From Micractinium sp. NFX-FRZ (Eukaryota; Chlorophyta; Trebouxiophyceae; Chlorellales; Chlorellaceae): a stretch of DNA of 64,000 nucleotides. The notes under the pieces are model-generated. The model did not search any database and was not told the origin of the DNA. It saw only the letters and a list, made by a program, of their open reading frames with translations. Each line of letters starts with the position of its first letter. Within the stretch, counting starts at the first letter, position 1. This document shows, piece after piece, positions 12,712-24,400 of this stretch. A program made the position numbers and the translations under genes. The stretch is from NCBI GenBank assembly GCA_029339195.1, contig JAPTJF010000338.1, positions 1 to 64,000 of the forward strand. The letters run 5' to 3'.

Positions 12712-15107
12712 ATGAGCCTTGGCCTGCGTGTGCTGGCGGTCTTGGGACTCGGGTTGGCGGGTGCGCTGGCGGCGCAGGCGGCGGCACCGCTGGGCACGCT
12801 CCCCCTGCCTGCCACGGTCCAGGAGCTCTGTCCCTCCGTCCCTGGAGCCTCCTCCAGCGACGGCGCTGCGGCAGAGCAGCTGGTGGGACCCGTGCAGCGC
12901 CTTAACACCAGCACCGCCAGCTGGGGCTACTACAGGTGGGCGCCTGGGTGTGAGCGCCTGCTCATATGAGCTCATATGTGAATATATGAGCAGGCGCCTG
13001 CTCATATATGGCGCCTCATATGAGACTTGCGTGCGCTTGCTGCCTGCCTCGTCCCATCCTGAGGCTGTCCTCATTGGTGAATTCTCGGCAATACCGACAT
13101 TGCTTTGCCCTGCCCTGCCATCCCGGAATGCCAGGTTTGGCAACGCCTCCTCAGGCCGCCCACCGCTGCTGGTGCTTCCCGGCTTTGGGGCCACCCTGCA
13201 ATCCTTCCCGCTGCCGGTGATGGAAGCACTGGCAAGGGAGCAGGAGGTCATTGCCGTCGACCAACGCGGGCAGGGATGGACCATGGTGAGTGTGCCTGCC
13301 AAGCCTGCAGGGGGCTGGCGGAGGCGGATTGGTGCACGGAGCGGATTGGTGCAAGGTTCGGTGTGCACTGCCCCAAGACGACAGCGCCTGCTTGCTGGCC
13401 TTTCCGCCTGCTCCACACCCGTTTGCTTCCCTTTTCATGCCGACGCCCCTTGCCACGGCAGGACCTGCGACCCCAGGAGCCGCTGACCATCCAGGGCCTT
13501 GCCAACGACACCGCTGCGTTTGTGGAGGCACTGGGGCTGGGGGAGCCGCCCAACATGCTGGGCGTGAGCATGGGCGGCATGGTGGCCATCACTATGTCTG
13601 TCTTGCACGGCGAGCTCCTCAACAAGGTGAGCTGACATGCTTGGCAAAGGGGCCAACCCAGCTCAGAGTGCAGAGGCGGCAGCAACAAGTGCGGGGGTAC
13701 GACAGGAGTGTGTGACACCTGGGGGCGGGTGCAAGGCGGTGGTGTTGCTCCGGAGCTGCAGCGGCCCAGCACACCAGGCTGTGCCCGGCGTCTCCTTGCA
13801 TGCAGTCACCTTACACTGCTCCAACACCACCCCCTGTGCATCGTGCCCTGCACCACCCCATCTGCAGGTCATCGTGGCCGCTGGCAGCGCCGGCGGGCCA
13901 GAAACCGCCGTGCCCCCCACCGATGCAGCAATTGCCATCCTGACGGGCCCCAACAGCACACAGGTGCAACACCTCAGCTATCTGTTCCCGCTGGATACCC
14001 CAGAAGGTGAGCCGGCTTCTGGCGCCTGGTCCTGGAGACAATTGTTCGTGCTCAGCTCCACCCCAAAGGGCTCTGGATCCAGCTGAAGGGGTGGGCAAGT
14101 GTCACCAGGGCAGAGCAGACGCTGCTCGCCGCACCAGGCCTCTCCAAGCCAGTGTGCTGGAGTGGGTGGCCAGTCAGCCTGGTGGTGCAGCTGCCAACTG
14201 CTCCCTTCCCTCTTAGCTGCGCAGGCCTCCAAGCTGCGTGCAAGTATGCAGTCGTCCCACGTGTGCCCGACAGGCCTTCCAATGCCAGCACCTCCGCCCG
14301 CCAGCTGCAAGCTGTCACCGCTTATGTGAGCTGGGCTGGCAGCGGGACGGCTTTAGTGACCTTGGTGCCATGTGCGGCAGGCAAGCTTGTGCTCTCACTG
14401 CGAATGCTCGCCTCGGGCACAGCACAGTGTTGAAGCCTCATGTGCTCCAGAATGAAGAGGGTTGAGGGAGATGCATCAGTGCCAAGGGCTGGGCGCTTCC
14501 ATGGCTTTTGAACGCCATTCCCTACACCCCATATGGTGCCCTGCAGCTGTTTTTTGACAGCTCAATTGCGGATGCTCTGCCAAGCGTGGAGAACCCGGTG
14601 CGCTGCGCTACGCTGTGCGGGCCTGCGCTGCACTGCACTGCAATGCTTGCCTTGCGCTGTGCCGCTTTCTCCTCCAAATACTGCTCTCTGCATTCACAGG
14701 CCCTCCATGAGACAAATGCTTGCCCTCATGGAGGCGCTGCTCTTCAGTGGGAATGGACAGCCCAAGTGGCGGCGGGCCTCATCTGTTCTCCCATCCGCTT
14801 CCCGCATGCCAGCACACTTCTGGAGGTGCTGATCTTGGCGTGGCACAGACAACGGGCTGGCGGTGAGCCTCACCCCCTGCCCCCCACCCGCCTGCCTCAC
14901 TCACGCGCTGCCCTGCCCTGCCCACCTCTCTTGCAGGTCCTGCTCTTTGCCGGGCTAGATGACGAGGTGGTGCCAGCAGACAACGCCCGTGCCATGGCAG
15001 CGGCGCTGCCACAGCCCTGGCTTGTCACGTTGACTGGCGGCCATGCCGCGTTCATCCAGCACCTGCCAGCCTTCTTGCAAGTCACCTCTGCCTTCCTGGC
15101 TGACTGA
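12712..15107 (+). CDS. Alpha/beta hydrolase with signal peptide
   Basis: Phase-consistent exons are 12712-12935, 13135-13285, 13462-13626, 13868-14006, 14225-14325, 14547-14597, 14700-14825 and 14937-15107, giving about 375 residues. The N-terminus 'MSLGLRVLAVLGLGLAGALA' is a good signal peptide. The fold signatures are present: 'LLVLPGFGATLQSF' (oxyanion region), nucleophile elbow 'GVSMGGM' (Ser about 161), acid 'FAGLDDEVVP' (Asp about 327) and catalytic 'TGGHAAF' (His about 355). It therefore probably hydrolyses an ester or related bond in the secretory pathway or outside the cell; the substrate cannot be read from sequence. The exon at 14700-14825 is the least certain: another frame there ('MRQMLALMEALLFSG') also looks hydrolase-like and would need a different splice pair. 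Intron 1 carries a large palindrome. Confidence 0.82.
12982..13009. repeat. 28-bp perfect palindrome in intron 1 of the hydrolase
   Basis: The sequence centred between 12995 and 12996 (core CAGGCGCCTG, arms ending in ATATAT) is identical to its reverse complement over 28 bases. It sits in an AT-rich patch (12953-13025) where CTCATATGAG-like blocks recur, in otherwise GC-rich DNA. It could form a cruciform or an RNA hairpin in the intron. Confidence 0.9.
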
Positions 15108-15208
15108 GCGGGGCAAGGGTTGTGTCCCATTTTCTCTTTCACGACTGGGGATTTGTCAATTCTGTCGACTTGGTAGCATGTACAGTCCAACCGCAGCAGC
15201 ATGTCTAT

Positions 15209-15213
15209 TGTAA
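15209..15213 (+). terminator. Candidate TGTAA poly(A) signal
   Basis: This copy lies 102 bases after the hydrolase stop codon, a typical distance for an algal 3' UTR. Confidence 0.45.
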
Positions 15214-15371
15214 GCAAAGAAAGCTCGCCGCCACAGGAACTGCCATCAGCTACAGCAGGGCCGTGGACCTGGCAGTACAGCGTGAGCTGGGAGAGCAAAG
15301 TATGACATCAGGCTCCCGCCCCTCATTGCCTCTCACTTAGGTGGGCTTCCTCTTCACTGCTGCTGCAAATT

Positions 15372-17646
15372 ATGCGGTCCCCAGAGCGAGCCACCACCCT
15401 GCCTGCCGAGAGCGGCACCCCACGGTGGGCACCGTTCGGCCCTTCTGCTGCGTCCAAGGCCGCTTACAGCCGCCTGCTGGGTTGGATCATTGATCTGGGA
15501 CTTGGAGAGGGCGACCCTGCTGCTGCTCCTGCTGCGCGCCAGTCACCCGCTCACCGCCCTGCCCGCCGCGCCCGCCCGCCCGCGCCCCACGCCCCGTGCA
15601 GTGTGGGTGAAAAACGGTCTGCTGACGAGGCACCATTTGGTGAACGGTATGATGCCATAGACAGCCCGGCTGTACAGCAGCTGCTGCCCCCGCCAGACAA
15701 GCGCAGCCGTGGGGAAGGCGGTTTGGAGGCGGGGGCAGATCCCGGCGTTGGCGGGCCTGCAGCTGGGGCTGCACCTCCGCTGGCACAGCCAGGCCTTGAC
15801 AGCGGCAGAGGCGGGGCAGGGCAGCTCATGCTGGAGCAGAGCGAGGCGGGGTTTGGGGGGCATGCGGGGCGGCAGGGGGCAGAGGGCACGCAGGTCATCC
15901 ATGCACCGGAGCTGGCGCGCGTGGTGGAGGGGTCTGCAGCCGGGGCGCCAGGTGCGGGGCCAGTAGGGGGCGGGCCGTGGGTGGGTGCCCCGCACGGTGC
16001 GCCTGCGCCAGCCTCGCTGCCCCAAATGTACAGAGATGTCTGCGCCTGGTAGTCATCCTCACCGCGCACCCATCCCCCATGAATTGTGCCCTGCAGGCGG
16101 CACTCGCCCCGGCGGCGGTCTGGCGCCCCCCACAGCTTCCCCCAAGTTTGAGTGGGTCAGAGACGAGGTGTGCCTGCCTGGGCATTCCACCTGCTGCGCG
16201 CCTGTTGGCCTGACACGGCACGAACAGCATGCCAGCCTCCTTGCCAGGCTCCTTGTTCTTGCACATGCCGTGCTTTGGCGTGCTGTGCTGTGCTGTGCTG
16301 TGCTGTGCTGTGCTGTGCTGTGCTGTGCTGTGCTGTGCTGTGTCATGTGTTCAGCCAGCCTTGCCGAGGCCCGTGCCAGCCGCTCCTCTCCACACGTTGG
16401 GCTGCCCCACACGCACTTCCCCCAGCAGTCTTTGGACGTCATCAATCGCCCCCCACTGGAGCAGCAGGCCCGCCTGGCGGCAGCCAGCACCTCTGAAGCT
16501 GTGGGGCAGGCGGCTGCTGAGGTGGCTGCCGCCGCTGCTGATGTGGCCGCCAAGGTGGCGCCCGAGGAGGTGAAGCAGGCAGCAGCGGATGCTGCCGAGG
16601 CAGCGGAGGCTGCCCTGAGCAAGGCAGCAGCAGTGGCTGACGTGGCAGCTGGCGTGAAGGATGCTGTGGTCAGCACAGCAGGGGGTGTGGCAGTGGTCGC
16701 GGGGCAGGTGGTGGGTGCCCTTGCATCTGCCGCCGACACAGCCGCCGAGGCGGTTGGACTCAAGCAGGCGGCAGCCAGCGCGGGCAAGGCTGTAGCTGAC
16801 AGCGCTGCCAGGGCGGGCGAGACGGCTCTGGACAGCTTGACCAGAGGCGCAGCGGTGGCGCAGCAGGCGGCGAGCGGGGCAGTGGCTGCCACCGAGCAGG
16901 CGGCGGTTGTAGCGGCGGAGGCAGCCAAGGACAATGCAACCCAGCTGGAAGAGCGCGCTGCCACCTCAGCTGCCGCCGCTGCTGAGGCTGCAAAGCGCGT
17001 GGCTGCTGACGCCGCTGCTGCCACTAGCGAGGCTGCCCAGCACTACGGCGCACGCACCGTCGACGCCAGCAAGGCGGCTGCCAGCGGTGCAGCGGACTCT
17101 GTGGCGGCAGGTGCAGTGAAGGCGGCCACCGCCACTGCCGGTCTGGCAGGGTTGGCAGCGCAGCACGTGGGAGCAGCAGCAGCCACAATGCAGGATCAGG
17201 CGGCTGAGGATGCTGACGCAGCTGGGTGGAAGGCAGAGGACGCCAGGCTGGCTGCCAAGGAGCAGGCGGCAGAGGCGGCAGAGCGGGCCAAGGAGGCTTT
17301 GGCAGCGCGTGGGGTGGCTGCTGCTGCGGGTGCCCAGCACGCCGTGGCGGTGGGCAAAGAGAAGGCGGCGGAGCTGGCGGGCGCAGTTGCAGGCGCCGCC
17401 TTGCAGGTGAGATGCCTGCATGCAGCAGGCACGTGCTGGGTGCTTGTTCCGTGCAGGCTGGCTGTTTGCCAGCCAGCTGGCTCCTTGGTATGTTTGCACA
17501 CCAGAAGTCGACCCACCAGTCAGGAGCTGACTGCCGCGCCACCTGCCTCCCGCCAACTGCAGGCCACCATTCAAGCACTGGCAGCAGCGGGTAAAGGAGA
17601 GGATGCAGTTGCTGCCGGCAGTGAGCAGCCCGTTGGCGAGCAGTAG
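15372..17646 (+). CDS. Ala-rich LEA-like protein A
   Basis: Exons are 15372-15951, 16097-16167, 16429-17406 and 17563-17646, encoding 570 residues. The first part is Pro/Gly-rich with 'SPKFEWVRDE' before the repeats. The large third exon is an almost continuous series of Ala-rich amphipathic units such as 'AAAEVAAAAADVAAKVAPEE', resembling group 3 LEA (LEA_4) and apolipoprotein-like helical repeats. Known: such proteins are unfolded in water and become helical on drying or at membranes, and protect against desiccation or cold. Inferred: a similar stress-protective role here. No signal peptide or membrane helix is seen. Two related genes lie at 21402 and 45177. The opposite-strand frame over the repeats is a compositional shadow. 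Function is assigned from composition and repeat pattern only. Confidence 0.75.
16281..16342 (+). repeat. (TGCTG)12 pentanucleotide microsatellite
   Basis: Twelve perfect tandem copies plus two bases lie inside intron 2 of LEA-like gene A, upstream of the acceptor at 16428. No unit is interrupted. Confidence 0.97.
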
Positions 17647-18002
17647 GGCAGCGAGCAGTCGGACGACTGGCGTATGCGTGCTTAATTACTGGGTTGGATG
17701 GCGAAAGAATAGGACAAAGGGCATGGGCAACAGAGCTGTGTGAGAATGGGCAGGCAGAAGGGATGCTTGGTGACCCGAGGGTGTTGGGCACGCCTGGAAT
17801 GTAAAGGAAGAGTGAACGCGATACAGATAGGCACATGAATCTAAAGTGTGCATTGCGAGGTGCACGAGTGGCACAAGTGAGGATGTGGACATGCAGGGGG
17901 AGGCGTGCTTGGCTATCATCAAAGGTGACGGGAGAGAGGAGGTGAAGCAGGGGGGCGGGGTCGGCGAGGACGGAACGAGGATAGCAGGGCCGCAAAGAGG
18001 GC
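17647..18002. other. Convergent intergenic region
   Basis: This is the tail-to-tail spacer between LEA-like gene A (+) and the Cys-rich secreted protein (-). It contains a TGTAA at 17800-17804 for the plus-strand gene. No TGTAA was found for the minus-strand gene, and nothing else is recognised. Confidence 0.6.
17800..17804 (+). terminator. Candidate TGTAA poly(A) signal
   Basis: This copy lies 154 bases after the stop of LEA-like gene A. Confidence 0.45.
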
Positions 18003-19864
18003 TCAGTGTTTGCACTGTGGGGAGTCGGCGGGGCAGCCGTCATCCTTGGTCACGGCCACGGCTGGCAGCGAGACGGTACCATCCAGGTCGACGGACGCCA
18101 GTTCAGCTCGGACACGCTTCCCAGCGGTGGGGGCCGGCAGGGAGATGGTGAGGCGGTAGCGGGTCTCGTAGGGTGGATTTCCCACATCTACCCGCATCAG
18201 GCTGCGGGACGCCTCGCTGGCTGCGATCTTCACGAGCTGACCTGCCCAGCCGTTGGCCAGCACAAACTCGCCAGGCGTGACCGTCTCCTCATACAGTGTC
18301 ACCCGAAAGCCTGCCAGGTCATCCAGCCACACAGGTGTGACGATCCAGGTCAGGATGACGAATCGTGGGGCGCCGCCATGTGTGTTGGTCACGCCCAGGT
18401 GGTAGGGGGTGTATGAATCGCTGGGGGGCGCAGGGGCCGGAGGCGGCAGAGGGGATGGAGGCGGCGGCGAGGGGGGCGGGGGTGATGGATGTGGGGGTGA
18501 TGGGGATGGCGGGAATGGAGATGGCGGGCGGGGTGATGGCGGCGGCGGTGGCGACTGCGGAAGAAGAAATATGGGGGAAGGCATGTAGTGAGGTGAAGTG
18601 GCTGGTCACACGAGAGCACGCCCAGCAGCGGCAGCAGCAGGCCAGCTGGCGTGGCATGCAGACGACAACTTGAGCGTACAGGCACCCACAGGCAGGTGCC
18701 CAGCCAGCCAGGCACGCACTCACCGCATCAGGGATGCAGGTGCCCGCCTCGCAGGTGCCCGCCAGCGCGCCAGCTCTGCAGCCACCAGCCCGTGGGGCGC
18801 AGCTGCCATCGGCGCGGCAAGTCTCGCACTGCGGGTCGCACCTCGCCGGGTTGGCGGGGTTGTTGCAGCCGCTGGCCTGCACTTGCAGTTGATGGGGGAG
18901 GAGGGGCAGGGCACGACAGCTCAGGCCAGGTGGCGGCGGGAGGCGGGGAAGACAGGGCAGAGCAGGGCAGGGCACGTGACTAAATTGTGACGCTGCTGTC
19001 CTGCTGGCCGCGAGCAAGAGGAGGCCGTGCCCGGTGTTTGGACAAGCGCCTGCTGGCGCCCCCACCCCAAGCGGCAGCAGCACTCACCACACACTCCCCA
19101 GCGGCACAGGTGCCTGCCAGCAGGTCGCCTGGGCCGGTGCGGCAGGGTCCGGGGCGGGGCGCGCAGCTGCCGTTTGCCCGGCAGGTCTCACACTGGGAGC
19201 AGTGCGGACCTGTGGGGCCGTTGCAGCCGCTGGGCTGGCACGTGCCGGCGGTGCACACACCCGCCAGATGGCCTGCCATGCAGGCGCCCGTCACGGGGCC
19301 GCATGTGCCGTCGGCGCGGCAGGCCTCGCACTGGCCGTCACATGGCGGCCTGGCCGGGTCGTTGCATCCTGTGGCCAGGCACCTGCCGGCCAAGCAGATG
19401 CCCGCCCACAGGCCTTGGGGCCCTGCTTGGCAGCTGCCAAAGCGCGCCAAGCAGCTGCCGTCGGGCTGGCACGTCTGGCACTGCACATCACACGGGGTTG
19501 CTGGGTTGTGGCAGCCCAGGGGGGCACTACCGACTGCCAGCACTGCGGCATCAGCAGCAGCGCCGCCCACTGCCGCCTGCTGAGCGGCGGCAGCTGCGGC
19601 TGCGGCACCTGCGGCCGCTGCATCACCAGCGACGGCTGCAACTGCATTTTGCTGCTGGCCGTCGCCAGACTCATTTTGCTGTAGAAAGCGGCGCCTGCTG
19701 CGCAGGCCGCTGCGAGGCTCGTCACCCGCGGAGGAGCTGCAGGGGTCGCGCAAGGGGCGGCAAATGGGTGCACACGCTCAGGCAGAGTGTTGCCATGCTG
19801 TCGTCCTGGCGCCTGCAGATCTATGCATGCTGAGCGCACCCCAGGGGCTGCAGCGCATGTCTCC

Positions 19865-19908
<44 letters not shown>

Positions 19909-20032
19909 CATCACCACGGGCGCACCTGCAGACCGCGGCTCCACCGGCGAGCAGCAGAAGCAACACCAGTGCACGGGCACAGGCGAGCCGTGGGGCGTGC
20001 CATACGCGGGGCACGCTTGAGTGGTGTCGCAT
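18003..20032 (-). CDS. Secreted protein: four Cys-rich repeats, Pro-rich hinge, C-terminal domain
   Basis: Exons on the minus strand are 20032-19926, 19736-19088, 18876-18724 and 18554-18003, giving 486 residues. The start was chosen because it opens a clear signal peptide with the core 'ALVLLLLLAGGAA'; another in-frame ATG exists at 20092. After an Ala-rich linker come four repeats of about 48 residues, each with a 'GC(N/H)xP' opening and 'CxxCxxDGSC' and 'AGTCxxGxC' patterns (for example 'QCEACRADGTCGP'). A (SPPPP)n hinge follows (18554-18430), then a C-terminal domain of about 135 residues ('YETRYRLTISLPAP') that may be a beta-sandwich. The layout of globular domain, Pro hinge and globular domain is that of algal extracellular-matrix proteins such as pherophorins, although I do not see a true pherophorin domain. 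Likely a cell-wall protein. Confidence 0.8.
19865..19910 (-). repeat. (CAGG)11.5 tetranucleotide repeat
   Basis: A perfect tetranucleotide run lies in intron 1 of the Cys-rich secreted protein gene. Read on the sense strand it is (CCTG)n, a pyrimidine-rich tract just downstream of the donor. Confidence 0.97.
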
Positions 20033-21401
20033 CCAGTAGGGAACACTGAATAAATCGCAAAGCAGCCTGCACAGTAGGGAGGGAGGGGCCACATGTGCCG
20101 TCAGCCGGTGGCGGCGCCGTCAAGGGGGGGAGGCACACCCACAGCCGCTTCCTTGTGCGCACCAGGCGACCTGAGTGCAAGCCCTATGGTCCATCATGCA
20201 CCAGCTGCGGGCGAGAGAGCGGACGGACAAGTCCCGCGGCCGCTTCATGACGAGCTCACCTGCGAGGGAGTCGCCACGTTGGGTATCCGGCTCCAGGGAG
20301 GTACAGAGACAGCCCAAGATTCGGCACCGCCAGAGTAGGACGCAACGCGCGTTTGGATGCACATTCAGTCTTTTCGGCAGGACCGTGCTGTGTGCTGTGC
20401 GACCGTCCCCCGAGCCAGTTTGCAGCTATTGCACGGGTATGCTGCTGTTTTGGGCATCCTTGGGGAGTTGTAACTCGGTGTGAGGCGCCAGGCAGCACCC
20501 CAAAGGCCGCCTCCAGCTGAAACCCAAAGAGCGGGAGGGCGCCAGCAGCGGGGCAGGACCGAGCACTGTTTTGCGCGCCCCGCACACTTCGTGTTTGCAC
20601 GTTGGATTAAGCTCTTTGTAAATTGTGAGAGTGCGGGACGCGCCGCATTACCTGTGGCAGAGCGGCACCAGGCGGCGGCACCCGGCCGCCGGCGGTGGCG
20701 GCAGGCAGCGGCGGCAGGCAGCGACGGGGCCGCCTGCTCAGGGCATCCGCTTGACACATAGCTTAAGACGGATATCTCAGTGATGTTACATAAGATAGTA
20801 AATCTCAGCATGCACTATAGGCCTGAAAGCAGCGACACGCACCACAGTACACGGGCGCACCCGGCCTGGCCCATGTCGATACAACAGGGCGGAGCTGTCC
20901 CTCGACCTGGCGCGTCCAGAAGGGCAGGAGTGATGGTAGCGTGTGATGCGCACTCCTATATTTCAGGATCACAGTGAAGTATAAAGGCATCATGCATCAC
21001 TCGCTTGCAGCCTGCTGCGGGGCGCCCGCGCAGCCGGCGCCGGCCTGAAGCTGCCAACGGGTGCACACCTCTCCAAAGTGCTGCATAGTAATACCCCAGT
21101 CGTCCCATCAGCTGACTCTCGACTTGATCGGAGGTGCGCGATCTGGCCTGGTAGGGCACCTTGGACGGTGTCTCCTCTGGCAGTGGACACAGCGGGGGGC
21201 TCTCTCCAGGCCCGCTCAACCTCTCATGGCCCTCCTGTGATGCCCAGCAGCTCTGCCGAGAGCCTGGGGTGTTTCAAGGCCGGGTAATGGGGCCACTGCG
21301 CCCTGTGTTGCCCTGCCGGCCGGACTGCCGCCCATCACGCGTCCGCCCTCCCGGCCCCCTGCCCCCGCCTCGGCTGCCTGCTGCCCTCCCTGCAGCTGCT
21401 C
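20033..21401. other. Divergent intergenic region
   Basis: This 1.37-kb spacer lies between the minus-strand Cys-rich gene and plus-strand LEA-like gene B, so it should hold both promoters. An AT-rich patch at 20755-20815 (for example ATAAGATAGTA) stands out. An acceptor-like CTGCAG six bases before the LEA-like B ATG suggests an upstream untranslated or coding exon that I cannot place. I see no convincing gene. Confidence 0.5.
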
Positions 21402-24400
21402 ATGTCGGGCGGTGCAGAGGCAGGCGTGGGGCACCTGCTTGCCAGACTGGCAGAAGAGGGAGAGCCTGTTGGCCAGGGGCTCGGCCTGACCAAGGAGGCA
21501 GCTGCACTGAAGGAGGACGCCACAATGCAGGCAGAAGGCGACCAGCCACAGTGAGCCGCTGGCAGCCTGGGGCGGGCGCAGCAGGCAACGCTTCCCAACA
21601 TGCCTGCCCCCTCCTGCCGGCAGGCTGCCTTCCCTCTTCCGTCGTGGCACCCACCTTCACCCTATCCCTCCTACCTCCACACAGGTCTGGCCAGAAGCGC
21701 AGCCAGCCAGCGGCTGCAGGCGCTGGCGAGCACCCTGCTGTGAAGCGCAGCCGCAGCGAGGCGGGGGAGGGAGCAGAGGTGCCGCCCCAGGTGCGAGGGG
21801 GGCAGTGGGCGGGGGGCCGGGCGGGCCGGGTGGGCGGGCGGGCAGCCGCCTTCTGTCACCCCCTGCACCCTCCGGGGCTCCCTCTGGTGCTCACAGCACC
21901 CACCCAGTGCAGTGCTGCACGCCATGCCTGCGCATCGGGGCCTTCCCTGTACTATTGCCTCGTGCACTGAAGCGTGCCCCTATTGTGCGTGCCGCCCCGA
22001 CCTGGCCTGGCCTGGCCCCTGCAGGAGCAGGCCCAAATGGAGGCAGCCATGATGGCGGGGGGAGTGACCGGCCTGCTGCCACCGGTGCGCGCTCTTACCG
22101 CTGCCACTGCCGCCGCTGCTCCTGCTGCTGCTGCTGCTGGCGGCGGCAAAGGCCTTGGAGGAGGAGGGCCCGTAAGCAGCGGCACCGACCCTGGCAGCAA
22201 GCCTGCGTGGCCTGCCAACCAGCTGCACGCGCACATGATGCCGCTGCAGGGCGATGCTGGGGCGGAGACGGGGGGCCCGGCTTCAGCAGCAGACGAGGGG
22301 CCCTCTGCCGTGGCGGGCGCACAGAAGGTTGCAGAGGGGGCTGCCGAGGTGGTCACGGCAGCGGGCCAAGCGGGCATCGATGCCGCCAAGGCGGCAGCTG
22401 CCACCGCAGGTGGGTCCAGGGGAGTGTGATGCGGGCAACGGCGTGGGTAACGGTGCGGTGCGGGAGCAGTGCCCTGGCATTCTTGGTTAGCAACTCAGTG
22501 CGCCTGCATCCAGGATACCCAGCCGAGCAAGCCTCCCTGAACGCCAGCTTTGCCCTGCCCTCTACCTCCGTGTGCAGGCGACGTGGCTGCCCAGGCAGCG
22601 GGCATGGCGGCGGACACAGTGAAGCAGGTGGCGCCAGAGGTGGCAGAGGGGGCCTCCACAGTGGCACAGGTGGGAAAGACTGAACAGGCAGCGCGCGGGC
22701 CACTAAGAGCACCAGCGGCACAGCCACGGCAGGAGGGGCACGGGCCAGGGCAGAAAGCGGCGCAGGCAGGAGGGAAGCAGCTTGCGCCGTGAAAGCGGCC
22801 CCAGTTGTGCTGCTCAGTGCGCGCCTGTATCCAATGCCTCGTGCGTGCCCTGCCTCTTCCTGTGCCCCGCCTGCAGGGTGCCGGAGGCGCGGCGCAGGGC
22901 GTGGGAGACGTGGCGCGCGGAGTGGCACAGGCAAGTAGGCATGGTCAAGGTCAAGGGCTGCTGCAGTGATGGACTGTGGCAGCCAGCCTGCATGCTGACA
23001 ATCACAACCCTGCGGCACCCATGGCCCTGTGTGATTTCCCGCCAATCTGAAGCGTTGTCACATGACCCATCCTGAAGCGTTCTCACCATGGGATGTGACG
23101 TGACCCCGCCGGGTGCCGCAGGTGGCGGTGGGGACCAAGAACGCTGCGGTGGACACCGTCACCGGCGCACTGGGCATGGCAGGCAAGAGTTGCTCCTGCT
23201 GTGGGATGAGGGCGGCTGACAACTGTGCTACTGGGGCAGCTGGGTTAAAAGACAGGGGATGGGGTGGGGAGCAAGGCGTGTGCCGCTACTATGGGTTGTG
23301 GCGCGCCAGTCTCCTCGAAGGGAGCACACCCACTGCTGCCATTGACGGCTGGGATTAGCAGCATGAGAGTGTTGCTCCTCTGGGATTGGGGCTGAGGTGT
23401 TGGTGAGAGAGGCACACCTGCGTTGATCGGTGTGCTGGGGAAGGCAAGGTTCAGCTGCCTTGGGTCGAGCCCTGGGTTCTCTGTTGACAGGAAGAGCGTC
23501 TGCATCCACCACACGGTTTCTTACAAACCAGGCCATGCGGCCTTGTTTCGCTTGTGTGCAGGCTCGGCAGTTACCGCGGTGGCGGGCCACGTGGACGCAG
23601 CTGCAGAGGCCACGGGGGTGAAGGCGGCGGCCCAGGCCGCTGTGGACGTTGCGGTGCCAGCAGCCACCACCGCTGCCAACGCCACAGGTGGGATTGAGGC
23701 CAGCCGGCGCGAGCCAGTGAGCATGCTCTGCCTGCTTTGTGTGACACAGACCAGCGGGAGGGCAGCAACCCAGCTGGTTACCCCTGCCCTTTGCCTGCCA
23801 CAGTGAATGCGGCCACTGCGGCGGGTGAGGCGGCGGCACAGAAGACTGGCCAGGCGGCGCAGGCTACCATGGAGGCGGCAGGTGAGGGTTGCTGGTGTTG
23901 CGCTGCAAACGGCCCACTGCCCCCCCTCACGCGCTGATCCCAAAGGACCACTTTGATTGCACTCTCTGACATGTAACGCCTTGCTCCTTACCTTCTGCTG
24001 GCGTCCTGCTTGCTCTTGTAATGCAGCCCCGCTGGTGCAGGCTGCACAAGACAAGGCTGCTGAGCTGGCGAGCGCTGCCAAGGAGGCCGCCGTTGACGCT
24101 GGCACCAAGCTGGCATCAGCTGCTGCTGACAATGCGCAGGCCCTGGGCAGTGCAGCGCAGGAGAGGGCCGCCGATGCGGCAGCTGGAGCCAAGGAGGCTG
24201 CAGGCCAGGTGGCAGAGGCAGCACAGGAGAAGGCTGCCAATGTGGCGGCGACAGCTGGTGACATGGCGGCCCAGGCCTCCGCTGCCGCCCAGGCCAAGGC
24301 GGCTGAGGTGGCAGCGGCAGCTGGTGACGTGGCAGCCCAGGCTGCTGCTACCACCCAGGCCAAGGTGGCTAGTGTGGCAGCGGCGGGCCAGGCCAAGGCT

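Noticed and set aside
12583..13416. 277-codon minus-strand frame over the hydrolase
   Set aside because: It overlaps the signal peptide and catalytic exons of the plus-strand gene and has no recognisable motif.
16059..17024. Long Ala/Ser-rich minus-strand frame
   Set aside because: It is the complement of the Ala-rich repeats of LEA-like gene A; composition alone keeps it open.
19865..19910. CRISPR-like or satellite array
   Set aside because: It is a simple tetranucleotide run without spacers, in an intron of a eukaryotic gene.
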